Below are positions 44,481 to 54,300 of a stretch of DNA of 64,000 nucleotides, one piece after another. The notes under the pieces were generated by a model, which saw nothing but the letters and a program-made list of their open reading frames with translations, had not been told where the DNA came from and made no database searches. Positions within the stretch are counted from its first letter, which is position 1. Every line of letters starts with the position of its first letter. The position numbers were made by a program, and so were the translations under genes. Source of the DNA: CAIKMD01 sp963740675 (GTDB taxonomy: Bacteria; Pseudomonadota; Alphaproteobacteria; ATCC43930; CGMCC-115725); NCBI GenBank assembly GCA_963740675.1, contig CAVUFS010000013.1, positions 146,188-210,187 on the forward strand. Direction: 5' to 3'.

Positions 44481-44890
44481 TTCTCGGTATCGGCAACGAT
44501 CTCATCGACATCCGCCGTATCGAGCGGACGCTCGAGCGTTACGGCGAGAAATTCATCAATCGCATCTTCACCGAGGAAGAGCGCCGCCGCTCCGAGCGGC
44601 GCGCCAACCGTGCTGCCAGCTATGCGAAACGCTATGCCGCGAAAGAAGCGTGCTCGAAAGCGCTCGGCACCGGCTTTCGCAGCGGTGTTTATTGGCGGGA
44701 TTTGGGGGTCGTCAATCTCGCTTCGGGGCAACCGACTCTGGTCCTGACTGGCGGCGCGCTAGAGCGCCTCCGTGCCATGGTGCCGGCAGGCATGGTTGCG
44801 CGTATTTCGCTGACGCTGACCGACGAGCCGCCGCTCGCCAGCGCCGTGGTCATCATCACCGCCGAGCCGGGAAATGCCGGCGTGGCTTGA
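44477..44890 (+). CDS. acpS: Holo-[acyl-carrier-protein] synthase
   Basis: 137 residues from a GTG inside the pdxJ stop. It has GIGNDLIDIRRIERTLERY with the Mg-binding Asp, and SYAKRYAAKEACSKALGTGF with the second acidic residue. The enzyme moves phosphopantetheine from CoA to acyl carrier protein in fatty-acid synthesis. pdxJ-acpS-lepB is a familiar gene order in this class. A longer frame starting at 44288 only shadows pdxJ. Confidence 0.95.
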   Translation: MILGIGNDLIDIRRIERTLERYGEKFINRIFTEEERRRSERRANRAASYAKRYAAKEACSKALGTGFRSGVYWRDLGVVNLASGQPTLVLTGGALERLRAMVPAGMVARISLTLTDEPPLASAVVIITAEPGNAGVA

Positions 44891-44985
44891 CTTGGGGAAG
44901 GGCGCGCGGCTAAGTCACGCCCCATCGGCCTCGCCCGTCTACCAGAAGTAAGAATAATCAGATCAAGAGCTTAGAGAAGAATTCT

Positions 44986-45780
44986 ATGGCCACCAGAAAA
45001 GTGACGGGCGGGATCGGCGAAACGCTCAAGACTATCATCTATGCCATTGTTATTGCGTTATTCATCCGCACCTTCTTCTACGAGCCCTTCAGTATTCCCT
45101 CCGCCTCGATGGTTCCGACCCTGCTGGTCGGCGATTACCTCTTCGTCTCGAAATTCTCTTACGGCTACAGCCGCTACTCGCTGCCCCTCGGCCTGCCGCT
45201 CTTTTCGGGCCGCGTCTTCTTCAACGCGCCGCATCGTGGCGACGTCGTCGTCTTCAAGCTGCCCTGCCAGTATCCGCAGCTCGACCAGCAGACCGCCGCG
45301 GTCTACGGCGCGCGTTGCGACGACACGACCGATTTCATCAAGCGCGTGGTCGGCCTGCCCGGCGACAAGATCCAGATGAAAGGCGGCATCCTCAACATCA
45401 ACGGCCAGCCGGTGAAGCGCGAGCGCCTCGAGCCCTATTTCTATTCCGAGGACGGCCGTACCACGACCTACACGCAATACTTCGAGACGCTGCCCGAGGG
45501 CTATCGCCATCCGATCATCGAGATCGGCGACGACCAGCCGCTCGACAACACCGACGAGTTCACCGTCCCGCCCAACACCTTTTTCATGATGGGCGACAAT
45601 CGCGACGACAGCGCCGACAGCCGCGACCCGACCAGCGGCGTCGGCTTCGTGCCGGCAGAGAATCTCGTCGGCAAGGCGCAATTCATCTTCTTCTCGACCG
45701 ACGGCTATGCCCGCTGGTGGGAGGTCTGGAAGTGGCCCTTCACCATTCGCTATAGCCGCCTGCTCTCAGGCATTCATTGA
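44986..45780 (+). CDS. lepB: Signal peptidase I
   Basis: 264 residues. One membrane anchor near residues 12-30 is followed by the catalytic Ser in PSASMVPTLLVGDYLFV, the Lys in TDFIKRVVGLPGDKI and the GDNRDDSADSRD box. It removes signal peptides from proteins crossing the inner membrane, including the many exported proteins in this window. Its stop overlaps the rnc start. Confidence 0.96.
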   Translation: MATRKVTGGIGETLKTIIYAIVIALFIRTFFYEPFSIPSASMVPTLLVGDYLFVSKFSYGYSRYSLPLGLPLFSGRVFFNAPHRGDVVVFKLPCQYPQLDQQTAAVYGARCDDTTDFIKRVVGLPGDKIQMKGGILNINGQPVKRERLEPYFYSEDGRTTTYTQYFETLPEGYRHPIIEIGDDQPLDNTDEFTVPPNTFFMMGDNRDDSADSRDPTSGVGFVPAENLVGKAQFIFFSTDGYARWWEVWKWPFTIRYSRLLSGIH

Positions 45781-46487
45781 TGGACGAAGCGGCGCCGGGC
45801 CTCAGCGCGCTAGAAGATACGCTCGGCCACCGCTTCGCGAACCCGGATCTGCTGATCGAGGCGCTCACCCATCCGAGCGCGTTTCGCCGTCGCGGCATTT
45901 CGCGTCGCGGCTATGAACGGCTGGAGTTCCTTGGCGATCGCGTCCTCGGCCTTATCATCGCCGAGCTGCTGTGGCGCCGCTTTCCCGACGAAGCCGAAGG
46001 CGAGATGACGCGCCGCCACACGCATCTTGTCCGGCGAGAAGCGCTCGCCGAAGTGGCTGCAGCCGTTGGCCTCGGCACGCGGCTCATCGTCTCGAAGGGT
46101 GAGGAGGGCGCCGGCGTGCGCGAGAATAAGAGCGTGCTCGCCGATGTCTGCGAGGCGGTGATCGCCGCGCTCTATCTCGATGGCGGGCTTGATGTCGCGC
46201 GCAGCTTCGTCGAGACGCGCTGGGAAAATCGCTTGAGCAAGCTGGGCGGCGCGGCGCCGCGCGATCCGAAGACGAGCTTGCAGGAATGGGTGCAGGCGCG
46301 CGGCCTACCGCTGCCCGATTACTCGACCGTCTCGGCCGAAGGCCCGGCGCATAAACGCCGCTTCACCGTCACGGTGAAAGTCGAAGGCTTGGAGAAAGCG
46401 ACCGCCACCGCGACCGGCTCGTCGAAACGCGGTGCCGAAATTGCGGCCGCCGCTGCCGCGCTCTCGGCATTGGGGCTTGCATCGTGA
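45780..46487 (+). CDS. rnc: Ribonuclease III
   Basis: 235 residues from the ATG overlapping the lepB stop. The catalytic core has the family signature YERLEFLGDRVLGLIIAE, and the second acidic cluster is in LADVCEAVIAALYLDGG. A double-stranded RNA-binding domain covers residues 160-230 (DPKTSLQEWVQARG and GSSKRGAEIAAAAAALSAL). It processes rRNA and regulatory RNA duplexes. era follows after ten bases. Confidence 0.97.
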   Translation: MDEAAPGLSALEDTLGHRFANPDLLIEALTHPSAFRRRGISRRGYERLEFLGDRVLGLIIAELLWRRFPDEAEGEMTRRHTHLVRREALAEVAAAVGLGTRLIVSKGEEGAGVRENKSVLADVCEAVIAALYLDGGLDVARSFVETRWENRLSKLGGAAPRDPKTSLQEWVQARGLPLPDYSTVSAEGPAHKRRFTVTVKVEGLEKATATATGSSKRGAEIAAAAAALSALGLAS

Positions 46488-46497
46488 GGAGGGTGTC

Positions 46498-47391
46498 ATG
46501 ACACGGCGCTGCGGCTATGTCGCGCTGGTCGGCGCGCCCAATGCGGGCAAATCGACACTGCTTAACCTGCTGGTCGGCACCAAGCTCTCGATCGTCACGC
46601 CGAAAGTGCAGACGACGCGCAGCCGCGTGCTCGGCATTGCGCTGAAAGGCGAGGCGCAACTTATCTTCGTCGACACGCCCGGCATCTTCGCGCCGAAGCG
46701 CCGCCTCGATCGCGCGATGGTCGCGGCCGCCTGGGCCGGCGCCGATGATGCCGACATCGTCGTCGTGCTGGTCGATGCGTCGCACGGCATCGATGACGAT
46801 ACGCGCAACATCTTGGAACGCTTGAAGACAACGCAGCGCCGCCGCGTCCTCGCGCTCAACAAGATCGATCTGGTGAAGCGCGAGAAGCTTCTGCCGCTCG
46901 CCGAAGAGCTATCAGGGCTGTGCGATTTCGAGCGCGTGTTCATGATCTCGTCGACCAAGGGCGACGGCACCGCCGATCTCGCGGACTTCCTCGCGGCCTC
47001 GGTGCCGGAAGCGCCGTGGCTTTATCCCGAAGATCAGCTCACCGATCTGCCGCAACGCCTGCTCGCCGCCGAGATCACGCGCGAGCAGATTTATCTTCAG
47101 CTTCATCAAGAGTTGCCTTACGCCGCCGCGGTCGAGACAGAGCAATGGGAAGAGCGCCAGGACGGCAGCGTGAAGATCAGCCAGGTGATCCACGTCCAGC
47201 GCGACGGCCAAAAGGCGATCGTGCTCGGCAAGGGCGGCGTGCAAGTGAAGAAGATCGGCGCCGCCGCGCGCGCCGAGCTCGAGAAACTGCTCGAGCGCCG
47301 CGTGCACCTCTTCCTCTTCGTCCGCGTCACCCCCGAATGGGCCGACGACCGCGAACGCTTCCAGGCGATGGGGCTGGATTACCCGGAGTGA
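46498..47391 (+). CDS. era: GTPase Era
   Basis: 297 residues from the ATG at 46498 (GAGGAGGG upstream). G-domain motifs: GAPNAGKST, the switch region KVQTTRSRV, DTPGIF and NKID. The C-terminal KH domain has KAIVLGKGGVQVKKIG. Era binds the 3' end of 16S rRNA during small-subunit assembly. In most relatives recO follows directly; here a repeat-flanked GIY-YIG gene lies between them. Confidence 0.97.
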   Translation: MTRRCGYVALVGAPNAGKSTLLNLLVGTKLSIVTPKVQTTRSRVLGIALKGEAQLIFVDTPGIFAPKRRLDRAMVAAAWAGADDADIVVVLVDASHGIDDDTRNILERLKTTQRRRVLALNKIDLVKREKLLPLAEELSGLCDFERVFMISSTKGDGTADLADFLAASVPEAPWLYPEDQLTDLPQRLLAAEITREQIYLQLHQELPYAAAVETEQWEERQDGSVKISQVIHVQRDGQKAIVLGKGGVQVKKIGAAARAELEKLLERRVHLFLFVRVTPEWADDRERFQAMGLDYPE

Positions 47392-47418
47392 CGCGGGCTG
47401 GGCGGGAGGGAGTTGCAT

Positions 47419-47567
47419 TCTCATCCTGCGCCCTTCGACTACGCGCTTTGCGCTCCGCTCAGGGTGAGGATCTGGGGTGCGTGGCATCTTCCAGGTGGAT
47501 AATGCCATCGATATTATCTCCTCACCCTGAGCGGAGTGCGAAGCACGTAGTCGAAGGGCGCAGGATA
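47419..47567. repeat. Family C palindromic element, copy 1 (left of the GIY-YIG gene)
   Basis: Inverted repeat with outer arms CATCCTGCGCCCTTCGACTA and TAGTCGAAGGGCGCAGGAT. The inner part contains GGCATCTTCCAGGTGGATAATGCCAT. The same inner part occurs in opposite orientation in copy 2 on the other side of the GIY-YIG core, so the two elements face each other. Confidence 0.85.
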
Positions 47568-47587
47568 TTCTTGCAACGACCAACCCG

Positions 47588-48166
47588 ATGAACGCTTACG
47601 TCTACGTCCTGCGTTGCTGTGACGGTTCATACTATGTCGGCAGCACACGGGCGTCGTTGGAGCAGCGGGTAGCGCAGCACAACGCCGGCAGCTTTGGCGG
47701 CTATACCGCACGGCGGCGGCCGGTCGAGCTTGTGTTTCAGCAGGATTTCGATCGCATCACGGATGCCATCGCCGCCGAGCGCCAGCTCAAAGGCTGGACG
47801 CGGGCGAAGAAAGAAGCGCTGATCCGCGGGGACATGGAGGCGCTGCATAATTTGGCGAAAGGGAAGGGTGAGGGCATTCTCATCCAGTGTCCTTCGACTA
47901 CGCGCCTTTTCCTGAGGAGCCGCCGCAGGCGGCGTCTCGAAGGGCGCTCCGCTCAGGATGAGGAAATAGTCGTAATGGCATCACCCATCGGAAGATGCCG
48001 CGCACCGTCTACCCTCATCCTGAGCGTAGTCGAAGGACGCTGGATCGCTTTGCAACGTCCTCGGTGTTCTCCGTGTCTCCGTGGTTTTTTTTATCGTCAT
48101 GCCCGCGAAGGCGGGCATCCAGTATGCTGTGTGCTGGACCCCCGCTTTCGCGGGGGTGACGGGTAG
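47588..48166 (+). CDS. GIY-YIG nuclease domain protein with repeat-encoded C-terminal extension
   Basis: The catalytic module is residues 1-92: YVYVLRCCDGSYYVGST gives the GIY and YIG-like pair, then the Arg in SLEQRVAQHN and the Glu in AAERQLKGW. Stand-alone proteins of this kind (UPF0213/YhbQ type) are about 90-100 residues. After LAKGKGEG the frame continues through family C and family A repeat DNA (GHPVCCVLDPRFRGGDG at the end) before reaching a stop, giving 192 residues. The tail is most likely an accident of the repeats. Role unknown; it may be a structure-specific endonuclease. Confidence 0.85.
   Translation: MNAYVYVLRCCDGSYYVGSTRASLEQRVAQHNAGSFGGYTARRRPVELVFQQDFDRITDAIAAERQLKGWTRAKKEALIRGDMEALHNLAKGKGEGILIQCPSTTRLFLRSRRRRRLEGRSAQDEEIVVMASPIGRCRAPSTLILSVVEGRWIALQRPRCSPCLRGFFYRHAREGGHPVCCVLDPRFRGGDG
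47880..48050. repeat. Family C palindromic element, copy 2 (right of the GIY-YIG core)
   Basis: Contains CCTTCGACTACGCGCC, a nested CCTGAGGAGCCGCCGCAGG...TCTCGAAGG palindrome, and CATCCTGAGCGTAGTCGAAGG. The inner GGCATCACCCATCGGAAGATGCC segment is the reverse complement relative of the inner part of copy 1. It overlaps the 3' part of the GIY-YIG frame. Confidence 0.85.
48095..48161. repeat. Family A palindromic element
   Basis: CGTCATGCCCGCGAAGGCGGGCATCC faces GGACCCCCGCTTTCGCGGGGGTGACG across a short spacer. It sits between the GIY-YIG core and recO and is partly inside the extended GIY-YIG frame. Confidence 0.9.
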
Positions 48167-48184
48167 GGCCGTAGCGCGACACTT

Positions 48185-48940
48185 ATGCAATGGGACGACG
48201 AAGGCATTGTGTTGGCGAGCCGCGCGCATGGGGAGCGCGCGTTGGTCGTGCAGTTGCTGACGCGCGAGCACGGGCGGCATGCGGGGCTGCTCAGAGGAGG
48301 GCAGTCGCCCAAGACCCGCGCGCATTGGCAGATCGGCAATCGTCTCTCCGTCACCTGGCGCGCGCGGCTGGCCGAGCATCTTGGCTTCTTGACCGGCGAG
48401 GTGATGGACGCGCATGCGGCGAAGCTGCTCGACGATCCGCTGCGTCTTGCCGCGCTGGCGTCGGCGGCCGCGCTGGCGGCATCGGCGCTGCCCGAGCGCG
48501 AGCCGCATCCGCGCGCCTATCGCTTGCTGCTGCATCTGATCGAGGCGCTGGGCGCCGACGATCGCTGGGCGATCGCCTATGTCGAATGGGAGATCGCGCT
48601 GTTGGAAGAGCTTGGCTTCGGCCTCGATCTGTCGTCCTGCGCCGCGACCGGCGCGACCGAGGATCTCGTCTATGTCTCGCCGCGCTCGGGCCAGGCGGTG
48701 TCGGAAGCGGCGGGTGCGCCTTATCGTGAGAAGCTGCTGCCGCTGCCCGGTTTCCTGCGGGGCGACTCGGCTATGCCCGAGCCACAGGCCAGACCGACGC
48801 CGCAAGAGGTTCTGGATGGGCTGCGACTCGCGGGGTTTTTCCTCGAGCAGCGCGTCTTCGCGCCGCATCAGCATAAATTACCCGCGGCGCGTAGCCGATA
48901 TGTTGACGCGCTGATCAAGGTTCTTGCTATACCGGGATGA
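48185..48940 (+). CDS. recO: DNA repair protein RecO
   Basis: 251 residues, normal for the family. It begins MQWDDEGIVLASRAHGE with the RecO OB-fold and continues with VQLLTREHGRHAGLLRGG, followed by the alpha-helical C-terminal half. The four Cys of zinc-binding RecO proteins are not all present (one is in LSSCAATGA). RecO loads RecA at single-strand gaps. The start lies 19 bases after a family A repeat. Confidence 0.93.
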   Translation: MQWDDEGIVLASRAHGERALVVQLLTREHGRHAGLLRGGQSPKTRAHWQIGNRLSVTWRARLAEHLGFLTGEVMDAHAAKLLDDPLRLAALASAAALAASALPEREPHPRAYRLLLHLIEALGADDRWAIAYVEWEIALLEELGFGLDLSSCAATGATEDLVYVSPRSGQAVSEAAGAPYREKLLPLPGFLRGDSAMPEPQARPTPQEVLDGLRLAGFFLEQRVFAPHQHKLPAARSRYVDALIKVLAIPG

Positions 48941-48957
48941 GCTGCACGATTGCAGAA

Positions 48958-49041
48958 ACCCTCACCCTCCCACGTGTTGCGTGGGTCCCGCCCTCTCCCG
49001 CAAGCGGAGAGGGTGCCGCGAAGCGGTGGGTGAGGGTGTGG
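48958..49041. repeat. Family D palindromic element (CCCTCACCC...GGGTGAGGG)
   Basis: ACCCTCACCCTCCCACG and the mirrored GTGGGTGAGGGTGTGG enclose an inner CCCTCTCCCGCAAGCGGAGAGGG hairpin. It fills the space between recO and parC. Confidence 0.85.
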
Positions 49042-49072
49042 TTCGACCATTCATGAGCACTGATTGTCACCC

Positions 49073-51304
49073 ATGACACCACCACCCGATGCCGCCGCTG
49101 CCGATCTTCGTGATGTGAATTTCGCCGATGCGCTTGGCGAGCGTTATTTGTCCTATGCGCTGTCGACCATCGTGTCGCGCTCGCTGCCGGATGTGCGCGA
49201 CGGCCTCAAGCCCGTGCATCGCCGCATCCTCCATGCGATGAGCCAGCTCGGCCTTGCGCCGGGCAACGGCTATAAGAAATCGGCGCGCGTCATCGGCGAC
49301 GTGATCGGTAAGTTCCATCCGCATGGCGACGTCGCGGTTTACGAGGCGCTGGTGCGGCTGGCGCAGGATTTCGCGCAGCGTTATCCGCTGGTCGACGGGC
49401 AGGGGAATTTCGGGAGTATCGACGGCGACGGTGCGGCGGCGATGCGCTACACGGAGAGCCGTCTCACCGCCGTTGCCGAGGCGATGCTCGCCGGAATCAA
49501 CGAAAATGCGGTCGATTTCCGCCCGACCTACGACGGCGAGAACGAAGAGCCGGTGGTCATGCCGGCGCGCTTCCCCAATCTGCTCGCCAATGGCGCCGCC
49601 GGTATCGCCGTCGGCATGGCGACCAGCATCCCGCCGCACAACATCGTCGAGCTGCTCGACGCCGCCTCGAATCTCCTGAAGCGCCCACGCGCCACCACCA
49701 TCGAGGATCTCGTCGATCTTCTGCCCGGCCCCGATTTCCCGACCGGCGGCGTGCTTATTGAATCGAAGGCGTCGATTATCGACGCCTACAAGACGGGCAG
49801 GGGCAGCTTCCGCCTGCGCGCGCGCTGGCATGTCGAGGAAGGCGCGCGCGGCACCTATCAGATCGTCGTCACCGAAATTCCCTATCAGGTGCAGAAGTCG
49901 CAGCTCATCGAGAAGATCGCGCAGCTTCTGGAAGAGCGCAAGCTGCCGCTGCTCGACGACGTGCAGGATGAATTGTCCGAGCAGATCCGCCTGATCCTCT
50001 CCCCCAAGACGCGCAACGTCGACGCGGCCCATCTGATGGAATTGCTCTTCCGCGCGACCGAGCTGGAAAAGCGCATCTCGCTCAATCTCAACGTGCTCGA
50101 CGCGCAAAGCATGCCGCGCGTGATGGATCTAAAAGAGGCGCTGCAAGCCTGGCTCGATCATCGCCGCGACGTGCTGCAGCGCCGCACCGAATTCCGCCTC
50201 GACGCGATCGGCCGCCGGATGGAGATCCTGCGCGGCCAGATGATCGTCTATCTCAACATCGACGAGGTCATCCGCATCATCCGCGAATACGACGACGCGA
50301 AAGAGCGGATGATCAAGAAGTGGAAGCTGACCGACGTGCAGGCCGAGGCGATCCTCAATATGCGGCTGCGCAGCTTGCGCCGCCTCGAAGAGATCGAGAT
50401 CAAGAAAGAGCTCGGCAACCTGGCCGCCGAAGAGAAAGACAAGAAAGCGCTGGTCGCCGACGAGAAGCTGCAATGGAAGGCGATCGGCGGCGAGATTGCC
50501 GAGCTGCGCAAGGAATATGCGCACGCGCCCATCGGCAAGCGCCGCACCGAGATCGGCGAGCCGCCGGCCGAGATCGAAATGGCGGCGCTCGAGGCCGCGG
50601 TCGAGCGCGAGCCCGTCACCGTGCTGTGCTCGGCCAAGGGCTGGATCCGCGCCGCCAAGGGTCACGGCCTCAGCCACGGCGATTTCAAATACAAGGAAGG
50701 CGACGAAGAGCGTTTCGTCATCGAGACGACGACCGCCGATAAGCTGCTGATCTTCGCCAGCAACGGGCGTTTCTATACGCTCGATGCCGGCAAGCTCCCC
50801 TCGGCGCGCGGCCATGGCGAGCCGGTGCGGCTGATGATCGAGCTCGCGGGCGAGGACGATCTCGTCGCGGTGATGGCGTACAAGCCGGGCCAGAAATTAT
50901 TGCTGGCGGCGAGCGACGGCCGCGGCTTCGTCGTGCCGGCGGACGAGGTGGTGGCGCAAACGCGCAACGGCAAGCAGGCGCTCAACCTCGGCGACGGCGC
51001 GAAAGCGGTGGCGTGCAACCCGGCCGAAGGCGACACGGTCGTGGTGGTGGGCGACAATCACAAGCTCTTGGTCTTCGCGCTCAGCGAATTGCCCGAGATG
51101 TCGCGCGGCCGCGGCGTGATGCTGCAACGCTATCACGACGGCGGCCTCGCCGACGCGAAGGTGATCACCGCGAAGGAAGGATTGTCGTGGAAGTCCGGAG
51201 AGCGGACGCGCACGGAGACGGACCTCAAAGATTGGAAAGGCGCGCGGGCGGGCTCGGGTCGGATTGCGCCACGGGGATTCCCGAAAGACAATAAGTTCGG
51301 GTGA
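49073..51304 (+). CDS. parC: DNA topoisomerase IV subunit A
   Basis: 743 residues from the ATG at 49073; a TTG at 49064 is less likely. The catalytic Tyr126 is in AAAMRYTESRLT. The quinolone-contact helix reads KFHPHGDVAVYEALVR, with Val where E. coli ParC has Ser80 and Glu kept at the Glu84 place. A long coiled-coil region (about 345-510) and a C-terminal beta-propeller follow. With ParE it unlinks daughter chromosomes. It is the last recognisable intact gene before the anomalous low-GC stretch, which begins within a few bases of its stop. Confidence 0.96.
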   Translation: MTPPPDAAAADLRDVNFADALGERYLSYALSTIVSRSLPDVRDGLKPVHRRILHAMSQLGLAPGNGYKKSARVIGDVIGKFHPHGDVAVYEALVRLAQDFAQRYPLVDGQGNFGSIDGDGAAAMRYTESRLTAVAEAMLAGINENAVDFRPTYDGENEEPVVMPARFPNLLANGAAGIAVGMATSIPPHNIVELLDAASNLLKRPRATTIEDLVDLLPGPDFPTGGVLIESKASIIDAYKTGRGSFRLRARWHVEEGARGTYQIVVTEIPYQVQKSQLIEKIAQLLEERKLPLLDDVQDELSEQIRLILSPKTRNVDAAHLMELLFRATELEKRISLNLNVLDAQSMPRVMDLKEALQAWLDHRRDVLQRRTEFRLDAIGRRMEILRGQMIVYLNIDEVIRIIREYDDAKERMIKKWKLTDVQAEAILNMRLRSLRRLEEIEIKKELGNLAAEEKDKKALVADEKLQWKAIGGEIAELRKEYAHAPIGKRRTEIGEPPAEIEMAALEAAVEREPVTVLCSAKGWIRAAKGHGLSHGDFKYKEGDEERFVIETTTADKLLIFASNGRFYTLDAGKLPSARGHGEPVRLMIELAGEDDLVAVMAYKPGQKLLLAASDGRGFVVPADEVVAQTRNGKQALNLGDGAKAVACNPAEGDTVVVVGDNHKLLVFALSELPEMSRGRGVMLQRYHDGGLADAKVITAKEGLSWKSGERTRTETDLKDWKGARAGSGRIAPRGFPKDNKFG

Positions 51305-54300
51305 GGAGGTCAATCCCGCTTTAACAATCGCTTTCCGTAGCGTTCAAAAAGTAATCTTAGGACCTGGGCGCTTGTGTTAGCCGCGTAGTATTGAAGATGT
51401 GTCGTCTTACCCTGCATCAGCAAAGTCACGAAACTGTGTTGAGTCCGAAGAGCCATTCCACATAGTAACGAAGAATAATGAGCAGCCGCATATACGTCAT
51501 CAGGCTTCCATCTCGATATGCGCGTAGGCTTCACGATGCTTTTTGTTTCCTAACTTTGCGTTTAACCTAACTTTGTGTCAGTACAGCTGAACCTGAGGCA
51601 ACGGGTCCGGTGCCGATCAAATCCTCGGCCGGGTTCGCTTTCGTGCAAGTTCTTCGCTGTTTCCTCCATTGCATCTTTATCGGCTACTTAACTGCTCCAG
51701 TTGAGCGCGCGCGGTCAAAATTACCCAAGAAGTTAGTCTGGGCGCGATTGCGGACTTTGTAGAATCATGTCCTTGTTGCTCGCTCTTTTCCCACTCTGCC
51801 GGTCCAGCTCGGGTGCGGCGAGAAGGACATCACCTAGAGCCGCTTTGCCTTTGATTTTGCAGCGCAAATGCCGTCATTTCCGATGACGCGGTGCAAGACG
51901 TTTGTAGCGTTTTGCAGCAGCCAGCGGAGTCAACGCCATTTCCGTTCTTCCAGTGCCGAAAGCGCACAACGAAGATGCTTGTCCATCGCTGTGGAACAAC
52001 CTCATGAAAACAGAACGTTCACATCATAGAACAGGCTGGACAGATTGCCGAAGAATTTGCACGCAGATTTCAACAGTGTGAAAGTTCAGGATCATGAAGC
52101 GCACAGATTACGGCTAGGTCGACGCTATATTTCGAGGCTCATCGGGGCACAGAGCGATTCTGAAGATCGATTCCGCCGATTCGACGGGGCTATGAAGAGC
52201 CGCTGAATCGCTGCTTCTTCGAGTCAATCAAATGATCAATTCCATCGCATTTCAGGAACATCGAAAAGTAAATTCCGACTCCGTCGTCAAGCCGTTATCC
52301 CGATTCTGTGCTAAAGAACAGCTTCATAACCGGAATCCAGCAACTACTATCGGAAGAGATTGGATCAAGTTTTATTTTCATTTTCGCTGTCCGTCCAGTT
52401 CAACGAGCAGCAAAATAACAGTATAAATACATATCATATCGGTAACTCATGAGCTTGTCGCTAGCATCGTTCACGCTCCAGCAAAAACTCAATTGAGATC
52501 ACATAGATTCCACTGCTAACAACAGCATCTCCAAAACATGCATATCACTTTGCGTTTGTCGTCGACGAGAATCATAGTTTCATTTTATGGTCCCTTTTTT
52601 TTCTTCTTTCTATTTTTCTCCATGCTTCTGATGGATCTGATTTTTCCATTCCTCAAAAGCACAAGTATAAAAACCCGGGAAGATGAGAGACTCTTTTGTA
52701 CAGTTCGGCACGTAGTTCGAATAACGACTTACGTGCTTTTGGAAGTACGTCGTATTATATGATGACGACGATCGGGCGCGAACATTTCGCTGAGCGTGGG
52801 AAAGACGCAGATTTCTTCCTTAGCCGGAGCCCTGCGGACGGCCGCACTTCTCCTTCTTCCTTCAATTGGAACGTCGATAGCGACATGTGGAGAAAAATCG
52901 ACGATCAGGCGGTAGCTCTTCCGATGAATGTCAATGGCAGAGTTGTGGCTTTTCGCAATTCAAAAGATATCGCCCGCTCGCGCTTCTCCCTGCATTTATG
53001 CTTGTGCGTCTTTTGCTTCGGTCCCTCATCCTGAGACGAGCTAGTATTTCATGTACGTGCCTCGACCTGCATCAGGACGGACTGGAAATTCACCAGACAG
53101 CTAACGGAACAATCTAAATTGTTATCTCCGTGGAGGCAAATTCGAGCGCGCCTTTTTCGGCGTCTTGAACTCAGCGGCACGATTTCGGAAGCCGACCGGC
53201 CTCACGTGTCGCCGCAATTTTACCGCGCGTCGTCTGTCCTTTGTCGGATTTCCACCGATCGAGGTTCGCTCGCACCCACTCGGCTCTCTTTGACTACGTT
53301 TCTCTGACTTCGAGGTTACGAAGATTGGTTCTGTCATCCGTGCACTAGCTTCAATACAATTTCTCGAGACGAAAGAAGGCCGCTTGTCTGTTTTGATGTT
53401 CTCAGAATCGATAAAATAACATCTGTAACAACCACAGGATGGGATTTTACAATATGATTCAGGTGTTTTTACAAACTCACAAGTTATCGCACAGGTGTAA
53501 AGATCAATTCTACAGTTTCAATGCCGAATACTAGCACGACATCCGAAAAGATTTCGCTGAGATTAAAGTCGTATGTCGCCTCGCGCATTTTCCGGGGTTC
53601 GGACTAAAGTCAGGTTCGGGCTTGGCTTGGCGCGGCGTGAACTCCAGTTGATGCACGTGTCACGCTTACGCTTTTAGCTCGCAAAATGCTAAATCACATT
53701 CTGCATCCAATTTTGTAATCACACACAACACATCAATCTAATGCAAAAAACTCATTTTGAGATCGTCAGAAGATTATGTGCCATGCTGCAGAAAGAACAA
53801 ACTCAAGGGCACCCAAACATGGTATCAAACCAAACATAAGAAGTCATCCAAACGAAGGGATTCGGCTGCCAACACAGAGCTTTGTCTGACTGTGACTCAG
53901 AGAGGTGTCTGATTTGGATAAAGGAATGGTCCCCAAGGATTTATCCAACGAGATGACGTGAAGAGGTTTGTCTTTCTCATCACTCGAGCGGAGGACCGTG
54001 GAAGGGTTTGTTGCGAAATGTTTGAAAGCAGCGTCGATCTCTGCGCGTGCGGTCGTCTGAATCACCTTTGGTTTCTGGAGCCAGGACATATCGACAGAAT
54101 TCACCCATTCACTTTCACACATTGTGTGACCTTTGCAAATTCCGATCGGCCTGACAAGGCCAATGAAAGTTTAATATCAAACTCATGTTTGCTGAGGAAA
54201 TGATGAGAGGCCATGATTTGAATTGTTGAGGACTACTTTTCTGGTGCTCCATGTATTGATTGGATGGATCCCGATTCGTCTTCAAACATCAGCATGAAAT

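Noticed and set aside
51310..51534. Minus-strand frame of 74 residues just after parC
   Set aside because: It has plausible composition but no ribosome site, no recognised domain and lies at the edge of the anomalous stretch; not supported as a gene.
52410..52690. TATAAA-like boxes in the low-GC island as eukaryotic promoters
   Set aside because: TATAAA motifs are expected by chance in AT-rich DNA and no transcript or gene follows them clearly.
53844..54122. Minus-strand frame of 92 residues in the island
   Set aside because: The translation is non-repetitive and could be an exon of a eukaryotic gene, but there is no supporting signal, so it is not listed as a gene.
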